The translations under genes were made by a program, and so were the position numbers. 64,000 nucleotides of DNA from Streptomyces sp. CC0208 (GTDB lineage Bacteria > Actinomycetota > Actinomycetes > Streptomycetales > Streptomycetaceae). This document shows, one piece after another, positions 27,458 to 35,350 of the stretch. The stretch's first letter is position 1. Every line of letters starts with the position of its first letter. The stretch covers positions 7,440,001 to 7,504,000 of the forward strand of contig NZ_CP031969.1 in NCBI RefSeq assembly GCF_003443735.1, in the 5' to 3' direction. Below the pieces are notes generated by a model. The model saw nothing but the letters and a program-made list of their open reading frames with translations. It ran no database searches and had not been told where the DNA came from.

Positions 27458-28306
27458 ATGAGAACCGTGCGCTTCGTCGCCCTCGGTGACTCGCTGTCCG
27501 AGGGCGTGGGCGATCCCGTCGGCGGGGGATGGCGCGGCTGGGCCGCGCTGCTCGCCGACGGGATCGCCGAGTCCGTTGAGTTCACCAAGCTCGCGGTGAG
27601 CGGGGCGCAGACGCGGGACGTGCTGGAGCGACAGTTGCCGGTGGGGCTGGGGTTGAGGCCGGATGTCGTCTCGGTCGTCGTCGGCGTCAACGACACCCTG
27701 CGCTGCACGTTCGACATCCATGCCGTGGCCGCGCGGCTCGACGAGGTGTACGCGGCCTTCACCGGGCAGGGGGCCGTCCTGCTCACGGCGTGCCTGCCCG
27801 ACCCGGGCACCATGCTCGGGCTGCCCGGCGCGTTGGCGCGTCCGCTGGCTCGGCGGCAGCGGGCGGTGAACGCGGTGGTGCACGCCCTGTCCGAGCGGTA
27901 CGGGGCGGTGCATCTGCATGCGGCCGAGGGGGCCTGGACCACCGAGCCCGCGATGTGGAGTGCGGACCGGTTGCATCCCAGCGAGCGGGGGCACCGGCAG
28001 CTGGCCGTGCGGTTCCACGCGGTGCTGGCGGAGCGGGGGGTCGCGACCGGCGTCGCGCCCTTGGCCGAGCCCGAGTTTCCCGTGCCCGCGAGGGCGGCGA
28101 GTCTGTGGTGGCTGGCCACGGCGGGCACGGGGTGGGTGGTGCGGCGGTGCACCGATCTGCTGCCCCAGTTGGTGACGCTCGCGGTGGACGAGATGCGGCA
28201 TCGCGCGCGGGGGACCAGCGCGCGGCTCGATCTGCGGGCCGCGCACGGGGTGTCCACGGCGTTGGCGGCCTTGTCCGCTCAGGAGCAACGACCTGAGGCC
28301 GCGTAG
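27458..28306 (+). CDS. SGNH/GDSL hydrolase
   Basis: A 282-residue esterase-type enzyme. The four conserved blocks are visible: nucleophile Ser12 in ALGDSLSEG, a Gly in block II (VSGAQTRDV), Asn in GVNDTL and the Asp/His pair in DRLHPSERGH. No signal peptide is evident, so it is cytosolic or peripheral. It probably removes acyl groups from the product of the two glycosyltransferases encoded upstream. The ATG at 27458 follows AGCAGGGGCGCGTC; an in-frame GTG at 27434 is the alternative. The gap before it holds a partial tandem copy of TGAGCAGGGG. Confidence 0.85.
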   Translation: MRTVRFVALGDSLSEGVGDPVGGGWRGWAALLADGIAESVEFTKLAVSGAQTRDVLERQLPVGLGLRPDVVSVVVGVNDTLRCTFDIHAVAARLDEVYAAFTGQGAVLLTACLPDPGTMLGLPGALARPLARRQRAVNAVVHALSERYGAVHLHAAEGAWTTEPAMWSADRLHPSERGHRQLAVRFHAVLAERGVATGVAPLAEPEFPVPARAASLWWLATAGTGWVVRRCTDLLPQLVTLAVDEMRHRARGTSARLDLRAAHGVSTALAALSAQEQRPEAA

Positions 28307-28312
28307 TGCATT

Positions 28313-28376
28313 GTGCGGGTGCGGGTGCGGGTGCGGGTGCGCTGCGGCTGGTCGCGCACTTCCCTGCGGCCCTAGG
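28313..28376. repeat. GTGCGG hexamer run and reversed intergenic element, copy 3
   Basis: Four tandem GTGCGG units (28313-28336) plus a partial unit are followed by GCTGGTCGCGCACTTCCCTG (28347-28366), a reversed version of the element at 1066-1118. It fills the gap between the convergent SGNH and pxpC genes. Confidence 0.6.
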
Positions 28377-29250
28377 GAAGTTGGCGCCGCCGCACCTCTA
28401 CGAAGCGCACCGGGATGCCGGGTACCGCCTGCGCCGCCGCAGCCAGGTCCGGTGTGCGGACCACGCCGATCACCGGGTAGCCGCCGGTGGTCGGGTGGTC
28501 TGCCAGGAAAACCACCGGCCTGCCGTCGGGAGGGACCTGGACGGCGCCCAGAACCATGCCCTCGCTGGGGAGTTCACCATCGAACGCCCGCTGCAGAGCC
28601 GGCCCCTCCGTGCGCAGGCCGATGCGGTTGCTCGCCGAGGACACCCGGAAGGCGCGGGAGGTGAAAGCCCGTACCGCTTCCGGGGTGAACCAGTCGGCTC
28701 GTGGGCCCAGCGTGACGCGCAGGACGAGTTCCGCGGGGGGTGCCGGCTGCGGCGCGGCGTCCACGCGCGTGTGGAGCGGTGTCGGCGTGCCCAGGGGCAG
28801 GACCGCGCCGTCCGTGAGGGGGACCGGGCCCAGGCCCGACAGGAGGTCCGTGGATCGGCTGCCCAGGACCGGCTCCACCGCGATGCCGCCGGAGACGGCC
28901 ACATAGCCGCGCAGCCCTGAAACGGCCGTCCCGACCGTCAGCAGCGCTCCGGCCGGTACCCGCACCGGTGCGCCCCAGGCCGCCGGACGGCCGTCCACCG
29001 TGATCCGGCAGGGGGCGCCCGTGACGGCCACGGTGACCGTCGAACGGGGGCGTACCGCACAGCCGTTGAGCGTGGTCTCCAGGACGGCCGCCCCGGGGCG
29101 GTTGCCGACCAGACGGTTGGCGAGGTCGGCCGCCGGGCCGTCCAGTGCGCCCGAGCGGGGGACGCCGAGGTGGGCGTGGCCCGGGCGGCCCCGGTCCTGG
29201 ACGGTGGTCAGTGCTCCGGCCCGGACGACGGAGAGCGCGCGGTCCGTCAT
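28372..29250 (-). CDS. pxpC: 5-oxoprolinase subunit PxpC (KipA/biotin-dependent carboxylase fold)
   Basis: A 292-residue subunit of the ATP-dependent PxpABC 5-oxoprolinase, which opens 5-oxoproline to glutamate. The family's core is present: ALTTVQDRGRPGHAHLGVPR near the start, LETTLNGC, GYVAVSGGI, and the C-terminal DGELPSEGMVLGAVQVPPDG and FLADHPTTGGYPVIGVV. It starts at 29250 with GGAGGCGAC upstream, overlapping pxpB by 4 bp. It is the last gene of the operon. Confidence 0.93.
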   Translation of the reverse strand: MTDRALSVVRAGALTTVQDRGRPGHAHLGVPRSGALDGPAADLANRLVGNRPGAAVLETTLNGCAVRPRSTVTVAVTGAPCRITVDGRPAAWGAPVRVPAGALLTVGTAVSGLRGYVAVSGGIAVEPVLGSRSTDLLSGLGPVPLTDGAVLPLGTPTPLHTRVDAAPQPAPPAELVLRVTLGPRADWFTPEAVRAFTSRAFRVSSASNRIGLRTEGPALQRAFDGELPSEGMVLGAVQVPPDGRPVVFLADHPTTGGYPVIGVVRTPDLAAAAQAVPGIPVRFVEVRRRQLP

Positions 29251-29858
29251 GTCGCCTCCACGAAGCGCACCCGTGTCCCGGGCGACAGCAGTGCGGCCGG
29301 CACACGCGCGTGGTCCCACAGAACGGCGTCCGTGGTCCCGATGAGCTGCCAGCCGCCCGGCGAGGAGCGCGGGTAGACGCCGGTGTACGAGCCCGCGAGC
29401 GCCACCGAGCCCGCCGGGACGGCCGTGCGCGGGGTGGCCCGGCGCGGGACGTCGTAGCGGGAGGGCAGGCCGGTGAGGTAGCCGAAGCCGGGCGCGAATC
29501 CGCAGAAGGCGACCGTGAACTCGGTGCCGGCGTGGATGCGGGCCACCTCCTGGGGCATGACGCCCCAGTGCGCGGCCACGTCGGCCAGGTCCGGGCCGTC
29601 GTAGCGCACCGGGAGCTCGATCACCTCATGCGCGCGCGGGGGAGCGGGCGGCACCTCGGAGGCGGTGAGTTCGTCGGCCAGGCGGGCGGGGTCAGCGAGG
29701 CCGTCGAGGAGGACCGTACGGGCCGCGGGGACGATCTCGCGGACCGACAGCGAGCCCTCCGCGCGGCGGCGCACCAGCTCCGCGTGCAGGGCCTGGGCCT
29801 CCTCGCCCGAGGACACCTCCACGAGCAGGGCGTCGTCCCCGACCGGCAGTGCTTTCAT
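29247..29858 (-). CDS. pxpB: 5-oxoprolinase subunit PxpB (KipI-like)
   Basis: A 203-residue subunit with the cyclophilin-like KipI fold, in which PxpB and PxpC form the ATP-dependent half of the enzyme. Marker segments are VGDDALLVE at the start, VRYDGPDLADVAAHWG, and the family signature FCGFAPGFGYLTGLP with RRATPRTAVPAGSVALAG and SPGGWQLIG. The start at 29858 overlaps the stop of pxpA by 4 bp, and its own stop overlaps the start of pxpC by 4 bp. Confidence 0.93.
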   Translation of the reverse strand: MKALPVGDDALLVEVSSGEEAQALHAELVRRRAEGSLSVREIVPAARTVLLDGLADPARLADELTASEVPPAPPRAHEVIELPVRYDGPDLADVAAHWGVMPQEVARIHAGTEFTVAFCGFAPGFGYLTGLPSRYDVPRRATPRTAVPAGSVALAGSYTGVYPRSSPGGWQLIGTTDAVLWDHARVPAALLSPGTRVRFVEAT

Positions 29859-30613
29859 ACGAACGCCTCCACCCGCACGCCCGAGGACTCCAGGCGCTCC
29901 CTGACCCGTCGGGCCAGCTCCACCGCGCCCGGTGTGTCGCCGTGCAGGCACAGGGAGCGGGCTTCGACCTCGATACGGGCACCGGAGCGGGCGCTGACCG
30001 CGCGGTTCCGGGCCAGGCCGAGCGAGCGCTCCACGACCGCCTCGGGATCGGTGATCACCGCACCCTCCTGGCCGCGTGGTACCAGCGTGCCCTCGTCGGT
30101 GTAGGCGCGGTCCGCGAAGGCCTCCGTGACGGGCTCCAGGCCCGCCTTCCCGGCCGCCTCCAGAAGACGCGAGCCGGGCAGGCCCAGCACGGGCAGGGAG
30201 GCATCGGCGAGGAGCACGCCCGCGACGACCGCCGTGGCCTGCTCCTCGTCGTGGACGGCTCGGTTGTAGAGCGCGCCGTGCGGTTTGACGTACGACACGC
30301 GCGTGCCCGCCGCCCGGGCGAAGACCTCCAGGGCACCGATCTGGTAGGCCACCTCGGCCGTCAGCTCGGCGGACGGCACGTCCATCGCGCGCCGCCCGAA
30401 CCCCGCGAGGTCCCGGTAGGAGACCTGGGCGCCGATACGGACCCCGCGCGCGGCGGCCAGCTCGCACACCCGCCGCATGGTGACCGCGTCCCCGGCGTGG
30501 AACCCGCAGGCCACGTTGGCGCTGGTGACGACGGACAGCAGCTGCTCGTCGTCGGTCAGCCGCCAGCGGCCGAAGCCCTCGCCGAGGTCGGCGTTCAGGT
30601 CGATCGAGGTCAT
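29855..30613 (-). CDS. pxpA: 5-oxoprolinase subunit PxpA (LamB/YcsF family)
   Basis: A 252-residue LamB/YcsF protein, the catalytic partner that hydrolyses the activated lactam. Diagnostic parts are IDLNADLGEGFGRW at the N-terminus, SANVACGFHAGDAVTM, RIGAQVSYRDLAGFGRR, YVKPHGALYN and CLHGDTPGAVELA at the end. Its length is the usual 250. The gap to the upstream hydro-lyase gene is 47 bp, the longest in the operon. Confidence 0.95.
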   Translation of the reverse strand: MTSIDLNADLGEGFGRWRLTDDEQLLSVVTSANVACGFHAGDAVTMRRVCELAAARGVRIGAQVSYRDLAGFGRRAMDVPSAELTAEVAYQIGALEVFARAAGTRVSYVKPHGALYNRAVHDEEQATAVVAGVLLADASLPVLGLPGSRLLEAAGKAGLEPVTEAFADRAYTDEGTLVPRGQEGAVITDPEAVVERSLGLARNRAVSARSGARIEVEARSLCLHGDTPGAVELARRVRERLESSGVRVEAFV

Positions 30614-30660
30614 TGAGGTCTCGCGTCTCCTTTCAGATCTTCAAGAGGGTCAAGCGGTTC

Positions 30661-31509
30661 TCAGGCCACTCGGTACTGCTCGTCGCGGGCGTCCGTCAGG
30701 AACATCTGCCCCGGTGCGTGCGTGATGGCGAACGGCGGGCGCGAGGCCATCACCGCGGCCTGCGGGGTCACTCCACAGGCCCAGAACACCGGGATGTCGT
30801 CCGGCTCGGCATCCACCGGGTCACCGAAGTCGGGACGGCCCAGGTCCTCGATGCCCAGCCCGGAGGGATCGCCGCAGTGCACGGGGCTGCCGTGCACAGC
30901 CGGGAGCAGACTGCTCTCCCTCAGGGCCGCGGCCAGGTGCTGCGGCGGCACCGGACGCATGGAGACCACCATGGGTCCGTGCAGCCGCCCCGCGGGACGG
31001 CACTGTCGACTGGTCACATACATCGGAACGTTCCGGCCCTGCTCGATGTGCCGGATCGGGACGCCCGCCTCCGAAAGTGCCCACTCGAAGGTGAAACTGC
31101 ACCCGATCAGGAACGAAACGAGGTCGTCACGCCAGTGTGCGCGCACGTCCGTCGGCTCGTCCACCAGGTGCCCGTCCTCCCACACCCGGTAGCGCGGGAG
31201 ATCGGTGCGCAGATCGGCGCCCTCGGCGAGAACGGTGGCCGGGTCACCGGCGTCCGTGACGTCGAGAACCGGGCAGGGCTTGGGGTTGCGCTGGCAGAAC
31301 AGCAGCATGTCGTACGCCCAGTCGGCGGGCACCGAGATCAGGTTGACCTGGGTGTGTCCGGCCGCGACCCCGGCGGTGGGGCCGGTCAGGCCGGCCCGGA
31401 AGCGGGCGCGTGCCTGTGCCGGGCTCCATGCGTGCGCGTGCTCGTCGACGAGGGTCAGGGGACGGTCTTCCGTGACGAGGGTCAGGGGACGGTCTTCCGT
31501 GCGGTTCAC
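30661..31509 (-). CDS. Putative hydro-lyase / D-glutamate cyclase family (DUF1445)
   Basis: A 282-residue protein of the DUF1445/D-glutamate cyclase family, whose mitochondrial relative interconverts D-glutamate and 5-oxo-D-proline. This fits its place beside pxpABC. Seen are ARARFRAGLTGPTAGVAAGH, LLFCQRNPKPCPVLDV, FLIGCSFTFEWALSEAGVP, YVTSRQCRPAGRLHGPMVVS and FWACGVTPQAAVMASRPP, all core family blocks. The GTG at 31509 overlaps the MFS stop (GTGA). Near the N-terminus the nine residues TEDRPLTLV occur twice in a row, from a 27-bp tandem duplication. Confidence 0.9.
   Translation of the reverse strand: MNRTEDRPLTLVTEDRPLTLVDEHAHAWSPAQARARFRAGLTGPTAGVAAGHTQVNLISVPADWAYDMLLFCQRNPKPCPVLDVTDAGDPATVLAEGADLRTDLPRYRVWEDGHLVDEPTDVRAHWRDDLVSFLIGCSFTFEWALSEAGVPIRHIEQGRNVPMYVTSRQCRPAGRLHGPMVVSMRPVPPQHLAAALRESSLLPAVHGSPVHCGDPSGLGIEDLGRPDFGDPVDAEPDDIPVFWACGVTPQAAVMASRPPFAITHAPGQMFLTDARDEQYRVA
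31447..31500 (-). repeat. Perfect 27-bp tandem duplication
   Basis: Bases 31447-31473 and 31474-31500 are identical. The duplication keeps frame and repeats TEDRPLTLV at the N-terminus of the hydro-lyase, two codons after its start. Confidence 0.95.
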
Positions 31510-32801
31510 GCGAGTTCCTTCCCACGGGTCTCCGGCAGTCCGAGCAGGGCCAGTGCGGCGATTCCGTAGCCGATGGCGCCGAAGACGAGTGCCCCGCCCA
31601 CGCCCCAGCTGTCGGCCAGGAAGCCGACGGTGGTCGGGAAGACGGCGCCGACCGCGCGGCCCGCGTTGTACGTGAAGCCCTGTCCCGAGCCGCGTACCGC
31701 CGTCGGGTACAGCTCGCTCAGATAGGACCCGAAGCCGCTGAAGATCGCCGACATGCAGAACCCGAGCGGGAACCCGAGGACCAGGAGCCAGGTGTCGGCC
31801 CCGCTCGGGATGTTGCCGTAGGCCACGATGCAGACGGCCGACAAGAGGGCGAAGAGCCAGATGTTGCGGCGCCGGCCCAGCCGGTCGGTGAGGTAGCCGC
31901 CGGTCAGATAGCCGAGGAAGGCGCCGGAGATCAGGAAGGTCAGATAGCCGCCGGTGCCGACGACCGACAGTCCGCGGTCGCTTTTCAGATACGTCGGTAC
32001 CCAGGTGGCGAGCGTGTAGTAGCCGCCCTGGACGCCCGTGGACAGCAGCCCCGCGAAGATCGTCGTACGCAGCAGGTCCGGTTTGAAGATCGCCGTGAAG
32101 GATCCCTTTCCGGCGCTCTTCTCGCGCACGGCGATCGCCTCGGGGGCGTCCTGGACCTGGCGCCGCATCCAGACGACCAGCAGCGCGGGCAGCGCGCCGG
32201 TCCAGAACATCACGCGCCAGGCGGTGTCGGCGTCGAAGACCGAGAAGACCACCGTGTACACGATCGCGGCCAGTGCCCAGCCCACGGCCCAGGAGCTCTG
32301 GATCGCACCCAGAGTGCGGCCCCGGTGCTTCGAGCTCGCGTACTCGGCGACCAGGATCGCGCCCACCGCCCATTCGCCGCCGAACCCGAGGCCCTGGAGG
32401 GCGCGGAAGACCAGCAGTGACTCGAAGTTGGGCGCGAAGCCGCAGGCCACGGTGAAGATCGCGTACGTGACCACCGTGATCATCAGCGCCCTGACCCGGC
32501 CGGCCCGGTCGGCCAGGACCCCCGCCAGGGCTCCGCCGATGCCCGAGGCCAACAGGGTGACGGTGGTGAAGAGACCGGTCTGGCCGCTGTCCAGGCCGAA
32601 GTAGGCGGCCAGCGCGACCATGCTCAGCGGGAGCGTGAAGTAGTCGTAGGAGTCGAGGGCGTAGCCGCCGAACGCACCGGCGAAGGCGCGCCGGCCGCGC
32701 GGACCGAGGGCGCGGAACCAGCCCAACGCCCCGTCTTCGGCGGGGCGTTCGGTGGCTGTGTGCTGATCGGTCAGGGTCTGAGGAGGCGGGGTCGTGCTCA
32801 T
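31506..32801 (-). CDS. MFS transporter of the 5-oxoproline locus
   Basis: A 431-residue transporter with 12 predicted helices. The loop GVLADRAGRVRAL between helices 2 and 3, FRALQGLGFGGEWAVGAIL in helix 4 and YLTDRLGRRRN in the second half are typical of the metabolite:H+ symporter/SHS group. Through its operon it probably imports 5-oxoproline or a related acid; this is inference. The ATG at 32801 is first in the operon, 130 bp from the divergent GntR gene. An upstream open stretch lacks coding character. Confidence 0.88.
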   Translation of the reverse strand: MSTTPPPQTLTDQHTATERPAEDGALGWFRALGPRGRRAFAGAFGGYALDSYDYFTLPLSMVALAAYFGLDSGQTGLFTTVTLLASGIGGALAGVLADRAGRVRALMITVVTYAIFTVACGFAPNFESLLVFRALQGLGFGGEWAVGAILVAEYASSKHRGRTLGAIQSSWAVGWALAAIVYTVVFSVFDADTAWRVMFWTGALPALLVVWMRRQVQDAPEAIAVREKSAGKGSFTAIFKPDLLRTTIFAGLLSTGVQGGYYTLATWVPTYLKSDRGLSVVGTGGYLTFLISGAFLGYLTGGYLTDRLGRRRNIWLFALLSAVCIVAYGNIPSGADTWLLVLGFPLGFCMSAIFSGFGSYLSELYPTAVRGSGQGFTYNAGRAVGAVFPTTVGFLADSWGVGGALVFGAIGYGIAALALLGLPETRGKELA

Positions 32802-32864
32802 GAGCACCTCGCAGTGGGAGGACGGAGGTTGCGGAGCTGAACCGTGCGGTGGTGAGTAACGTAG

Positions 32865-32883
32865 AGGATCGTTCAACGATCCT
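32865..32883. promoter_or_regulatory. 19-bp palindrome, candidate GntR operator
   Basis: AGGATCGTTCAACGATCCT is a perfect inverted repeat around a central C. It lies in the 130-bp gap between the divergent MFS and GntR genes, 64 and 49 bp from the two starts. Confidence 0.7.
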
Positions 32884-32931
32884 TCAATACCCCTGTTGTT
32901 TCGTTCTCGTGTCTGCGGTTGAATTCCGGGC

Positions 32932-33627
32932 ATGGCAGAGCAGCTGAGCGGACTGGCCGACGATCGCGCCCTCCTGGGCCGCACCAGCACGGCCGAGCGG
33001 GTCTCGGACATCCTCAGGAGCCGCATCGCCGAGGGCTACTTCCCGCCGGGGACCCGGCTGTCGGAGGACAGCATCGGAGGAGCGCTGGGGGTCTCCCGCA
33101 ACACCTTGCGCGAGGCGTTCCGGCTGCTCACCCACGAGCGGCTGCTGGTCCACGAGTTGAACCGCGGTGTGTTCGTCCGGGTCCTGGCGGTCGAGGACGT
33201 GGAGGACATCTACCGCACCCGCGCGCTCGTGGAGTGCGCCGTCGTCCGTGGGCTGGGCGAACCGCCGTACGCCCTGGACGCGCTCGCCGAGGCGGTCGTG
33301 GAGGGACAGCGGGCGGTGCGCGAAGGTGACTGGAAAACGCTGGGCACGGCCAACATCCACTTCCACCGCGAACTCGTCGCCCTCGCGGGCAGCGACCGCA
33401 CCGACGAACTGATGCGCAGCGTCTTCGCCGAACTCCGCCTCGCCTTCCACGTCGTGGACGACCCCAAGGCCCTGCACGAGCCGTACCTGGCCCGCAACCA
33501 GCAGATTCTCGGGGCGCTTCAGGCGGGCGACAGGGAAGAGGCGGAACGGCTGCTCGCCGTGTACCTCTCGGATTCTTTGGGGCGAGTGGTCGAGGTGTAC
33601 AGGCGAAGGGTGGGCGAGGACATTTAG
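32932..33627 (+). CDS. GntR (FadR-type, FCD domain) regulator
   Basis: A 231-residue protein. The winged helix spans residues 20-85 (RVSDILRSRIAEGYFPPGTR, then ALGVSRNTLREAFRLL). The C-terminal FCD domain (about 95-215) has the metal/acid-binding pattern with NIHFHRELVALAG. The gene is divergent from the 5-oxoproline operon with a palindrome between, so it most likely represses that operon until an operon metabolite binds. The ATG at 32932 gives the normal N-terminus, but the ribosome binding site (CCGGG) is poor and the message may have a short leader. Confidence 0.9.
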   Translation: MAEQLSGLADDRALLGRTSTAERVSDILRSRIAEGYFPPGTRLSEDSIGGALGVSRNTLREAFRLLTHERLLVHELNRGVFVRVLAVEDVEDIYRTRALVECAVVRGLGEPPYALDALAEAVVEGQRAVREGDWKTLGTANIHFHRELVALAGSDRTDELMRSVFAELRLAFHVVDDPKALHEPYLARNQQILGALQAGDREEAERLLAVYLSDSLGRVVEVYRRRVGEDI

Positions 33628-33715
33628 GGGCGCGGGGCTGTGTCTGATATGCGGCTCCGCCGCGTGGGCGCGACAGGCCCCCACCGACCCGCAGACGACG
33701 AACAGCAGGTGGTCG
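33627..33715 (+). repeat. Dispersed G/C-rich intergenic element, copy 4
   Basis: The sequence AGGGGCGCGGGGCTGTGTCT, GATATGCGGCTCCGCCGCG and GGGCGCGACAGGCCCCC follows the GntR stop directly. It aligns with copy 2 (20665-20750), and its last part CCGCAGACGACGAAC aligns with copy 1 (1066-1118). It also separates the GntR gene from the kleisin-like operon. Confidence 0.7.
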
Positions 33716-33785
33716 CCCGTCCCACCGCCGGAGGCGATCCGCGCCGTTTGGGGAGTTGTCAGACCGAGGACCTAGTCTGTGCACC

Positions 33786-35315
33786 GTGACTTCGCCTGCG
33801 ACGACGGACAGCGTTCCGCCCCAGTTCAGCGCGGGGCCGCGCCCCGCACCGGGCCCGGCCGCCGACGAGGGACTGGCGCGTCGGCTGCGCGCGCTCGCCT
33901 GCACCGCGCCGCTGCACGACCTCGACGTGCGCAAGGCCAATCTCGCGGGCGAGTACTCGGTGTACGGCATGGCGGAGGTGGCCCTCGCCGCCATCGACCT
34001 GGTCACCCTGAACATGGACTTCGACACCGGCGCCGACCACGACCAGGTCGTCGCCCGCCTCATCCCGCGCATCGCCGCCCAGGCCCCGCAGCGGCCCGTC
34101 GCCGAGCACGAGCGCGTGGCCCGCTGGGTCCTGGAGAACCTGATCAACGTCGGAAGCGTCGACCGCGGCTTCCGCGCGGTCTACGGCACGTTCGCACCGG
34201 ACGGGACCTACGTCCGGCGTGACTACGACTTCAAGCTGATCGAGGAGGTCCCGGGGCCCGGCGGCTCGGTGTATCTCCGGACGACGGACGAGGCGGTCAA
34301 CGTCCTCGTCGGGGCCCTCGACACCGACGTCACCAGCGCCCAGATCGCCGCCGAGGTCAAGCTGGAGGTGCTGATCAGCCGCGGCCGCCTCGCCGACGCC
34401 CAGCTCGCCGCGGAGCAGGCCCGCTACCGGACCGTGCAGTACTCCGAGACCCTGCGCAGGGCCCTGGACGCCACCCGGCGCAATGTCCGGGCCGTCGACT
34501 GGCTCAACTCCGTGCCCGACATGATCGCCGAGGCACTCGACCACGTCGCCGACCGGTACCGCCACGAGAACGCGATCCTGACCAACATCCGCAAGGCACG
34601 GGACGAGTCCGAGGACCCCGAGCAGAAGCGGCGTGCCGCCGAGCTCGTGGACATCGTCAAGGACTGCATCCGGCGCCACACCCAGCTGCAGTCCCGGCTC
34701 CTGGAGGCGGGCCCGCTGTTCCGCGCCGAGCAGGACCGGCAGGCCTTCGCCACCCCCATGACGACGTCGGGGACAGACCTGTACGGCCAGCTGTTCGCGC
34801 CGCTGCTGCCCTTGCCGTTGGAGCAGGCCACCCGGGTCACCGACGCGTTCTTCGCGCGCGGGACCGGCCTGCGCACACCGGTGTCGGTCCGGGTGGGCGA
34901 TCTCGTCGACATACTGCTGACGCCCCCCATGGAGCGGGAGCACCTGGGCGCGGAGATGCCGGAGCCTGACCTCATCGCCACGCCCGACGACAGCCGGTTC
35001 AGCGAGGAACAGCTGGCGTCCGCGAAGAAGTTGCTGGATCTGCCCGCGGACGCGCCGCGGCGGCTCTCCGGGCTGCTCGCGGAGGCCCGCCGGACGGGCG
35101 GGTTCGATCTGGCCTACCTGGTGGCCCTGATGTCGATCCACGCGGCCAGCCCCGCCGTCGGCACCGCCTACCGCCAGGGTGAGGAGAAGCTGCTCTTCGC
35201 GGTGGACGACGGGACGGAACTGGACGATCCGGACTTCGGTGGCGCCGACCTCATCGTCGGCACCGCCCTGCTGGACGCCGCGGGGATGGCGGCAGACCGG
35301 ACGGAAGCAGCATGA
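33786..35315 (+). CDS. Kleisin-like protein (MukF/MksF/JetA-type)
   Basis: A 509-residue cytosolic protein, first of a three-gene operon. The N-terminus (about 30-150) looks like a winged-helix domain (HDLDVRKANLAGEYSVYGMA, RVARWVLENLINVG), and after a beta-hairpin (YDFKLIEEV) a long helical part follows at about 190-330 (EVLISRGRLADAQLAAEQAR, RRALDATRRNVRAVDW). The C-terminal part (370-500) is again helical/winged. Size, layout and gene order match the kleisin subunits of MukBEF/Mks and JetA of Wadjet. The identification rests on context more than on motifs. The GTG at 33786 is chosen; GTG/TTG further up would include promoter sequence. Confidence 0.6.
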   Translation: MTSPATTDSVPPQFSAGPRPAPGPAADEGLARRLRALACTAPLHDLDVRKANLAGEYSVYGMAEVALAAIDLVTLNMDFDTGADHDQVVARLIPRIAAQAPQRPVAEHERVARWVLENLINVGSVDRGFRAVYGTFAPDGTYVRRDYDFKLIEEVPGPGGSVYLRTTDEAVNVLVGALDTDVTSAQIAAEVKLEVLISRGRLADAQLAAEQARYRTVQYSETLRRALDATRRNVRAVDWLNSVPDMIAEALDHVADRYRHENAILTNIRKARDESEDPEQKRRAAELVDIVKDCIRRHTQLQSRLLEAGPLFRAEQDRQAFATPMTTSGTDLYGQLFAPLLPLPLEQATRVTDAFFARGTGLRTPVSVRVGDLVDILLTPPMEREHLGAEMPEPDLIATPDDSRFSEEQLASAKKLLDLPADAPRRLSGLLAEARRTGGFDLAYLVALMSIHAASPAVGTAYRQGEEKLLFAVDDGTELDDPDFGGADLIVGTALLDAAGMAADRTEAA

Positions 35316-35350
35316 GTGAGCCACAGCGTGACAAGGAGCCCCAGCCGTGA
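35312..35350 (+). CDS. 12-codon coupling mini-ORF
   Basis: ATG 35312 overlaps the stop of the kleisin-like gene (ATGA), codes for MSEPQRDKEPQP and stops at TGA 35348-35350, which overlaps the GTG of the next gene (GTGA). It contains AAGGAG eight bases before that GTG. It may pass ribosomes between the two genes, or be a relic of an older start. Confidence 0.4.
   Translation: MSEPQRDKEPQP

Noticed and set aside
30661..32373. A 570-codon frame ending with the hydro-lyase
   Set aside because: Its first half is the shifted frame of the MFS gene. The hydro-lyase starts at GTG 31509.
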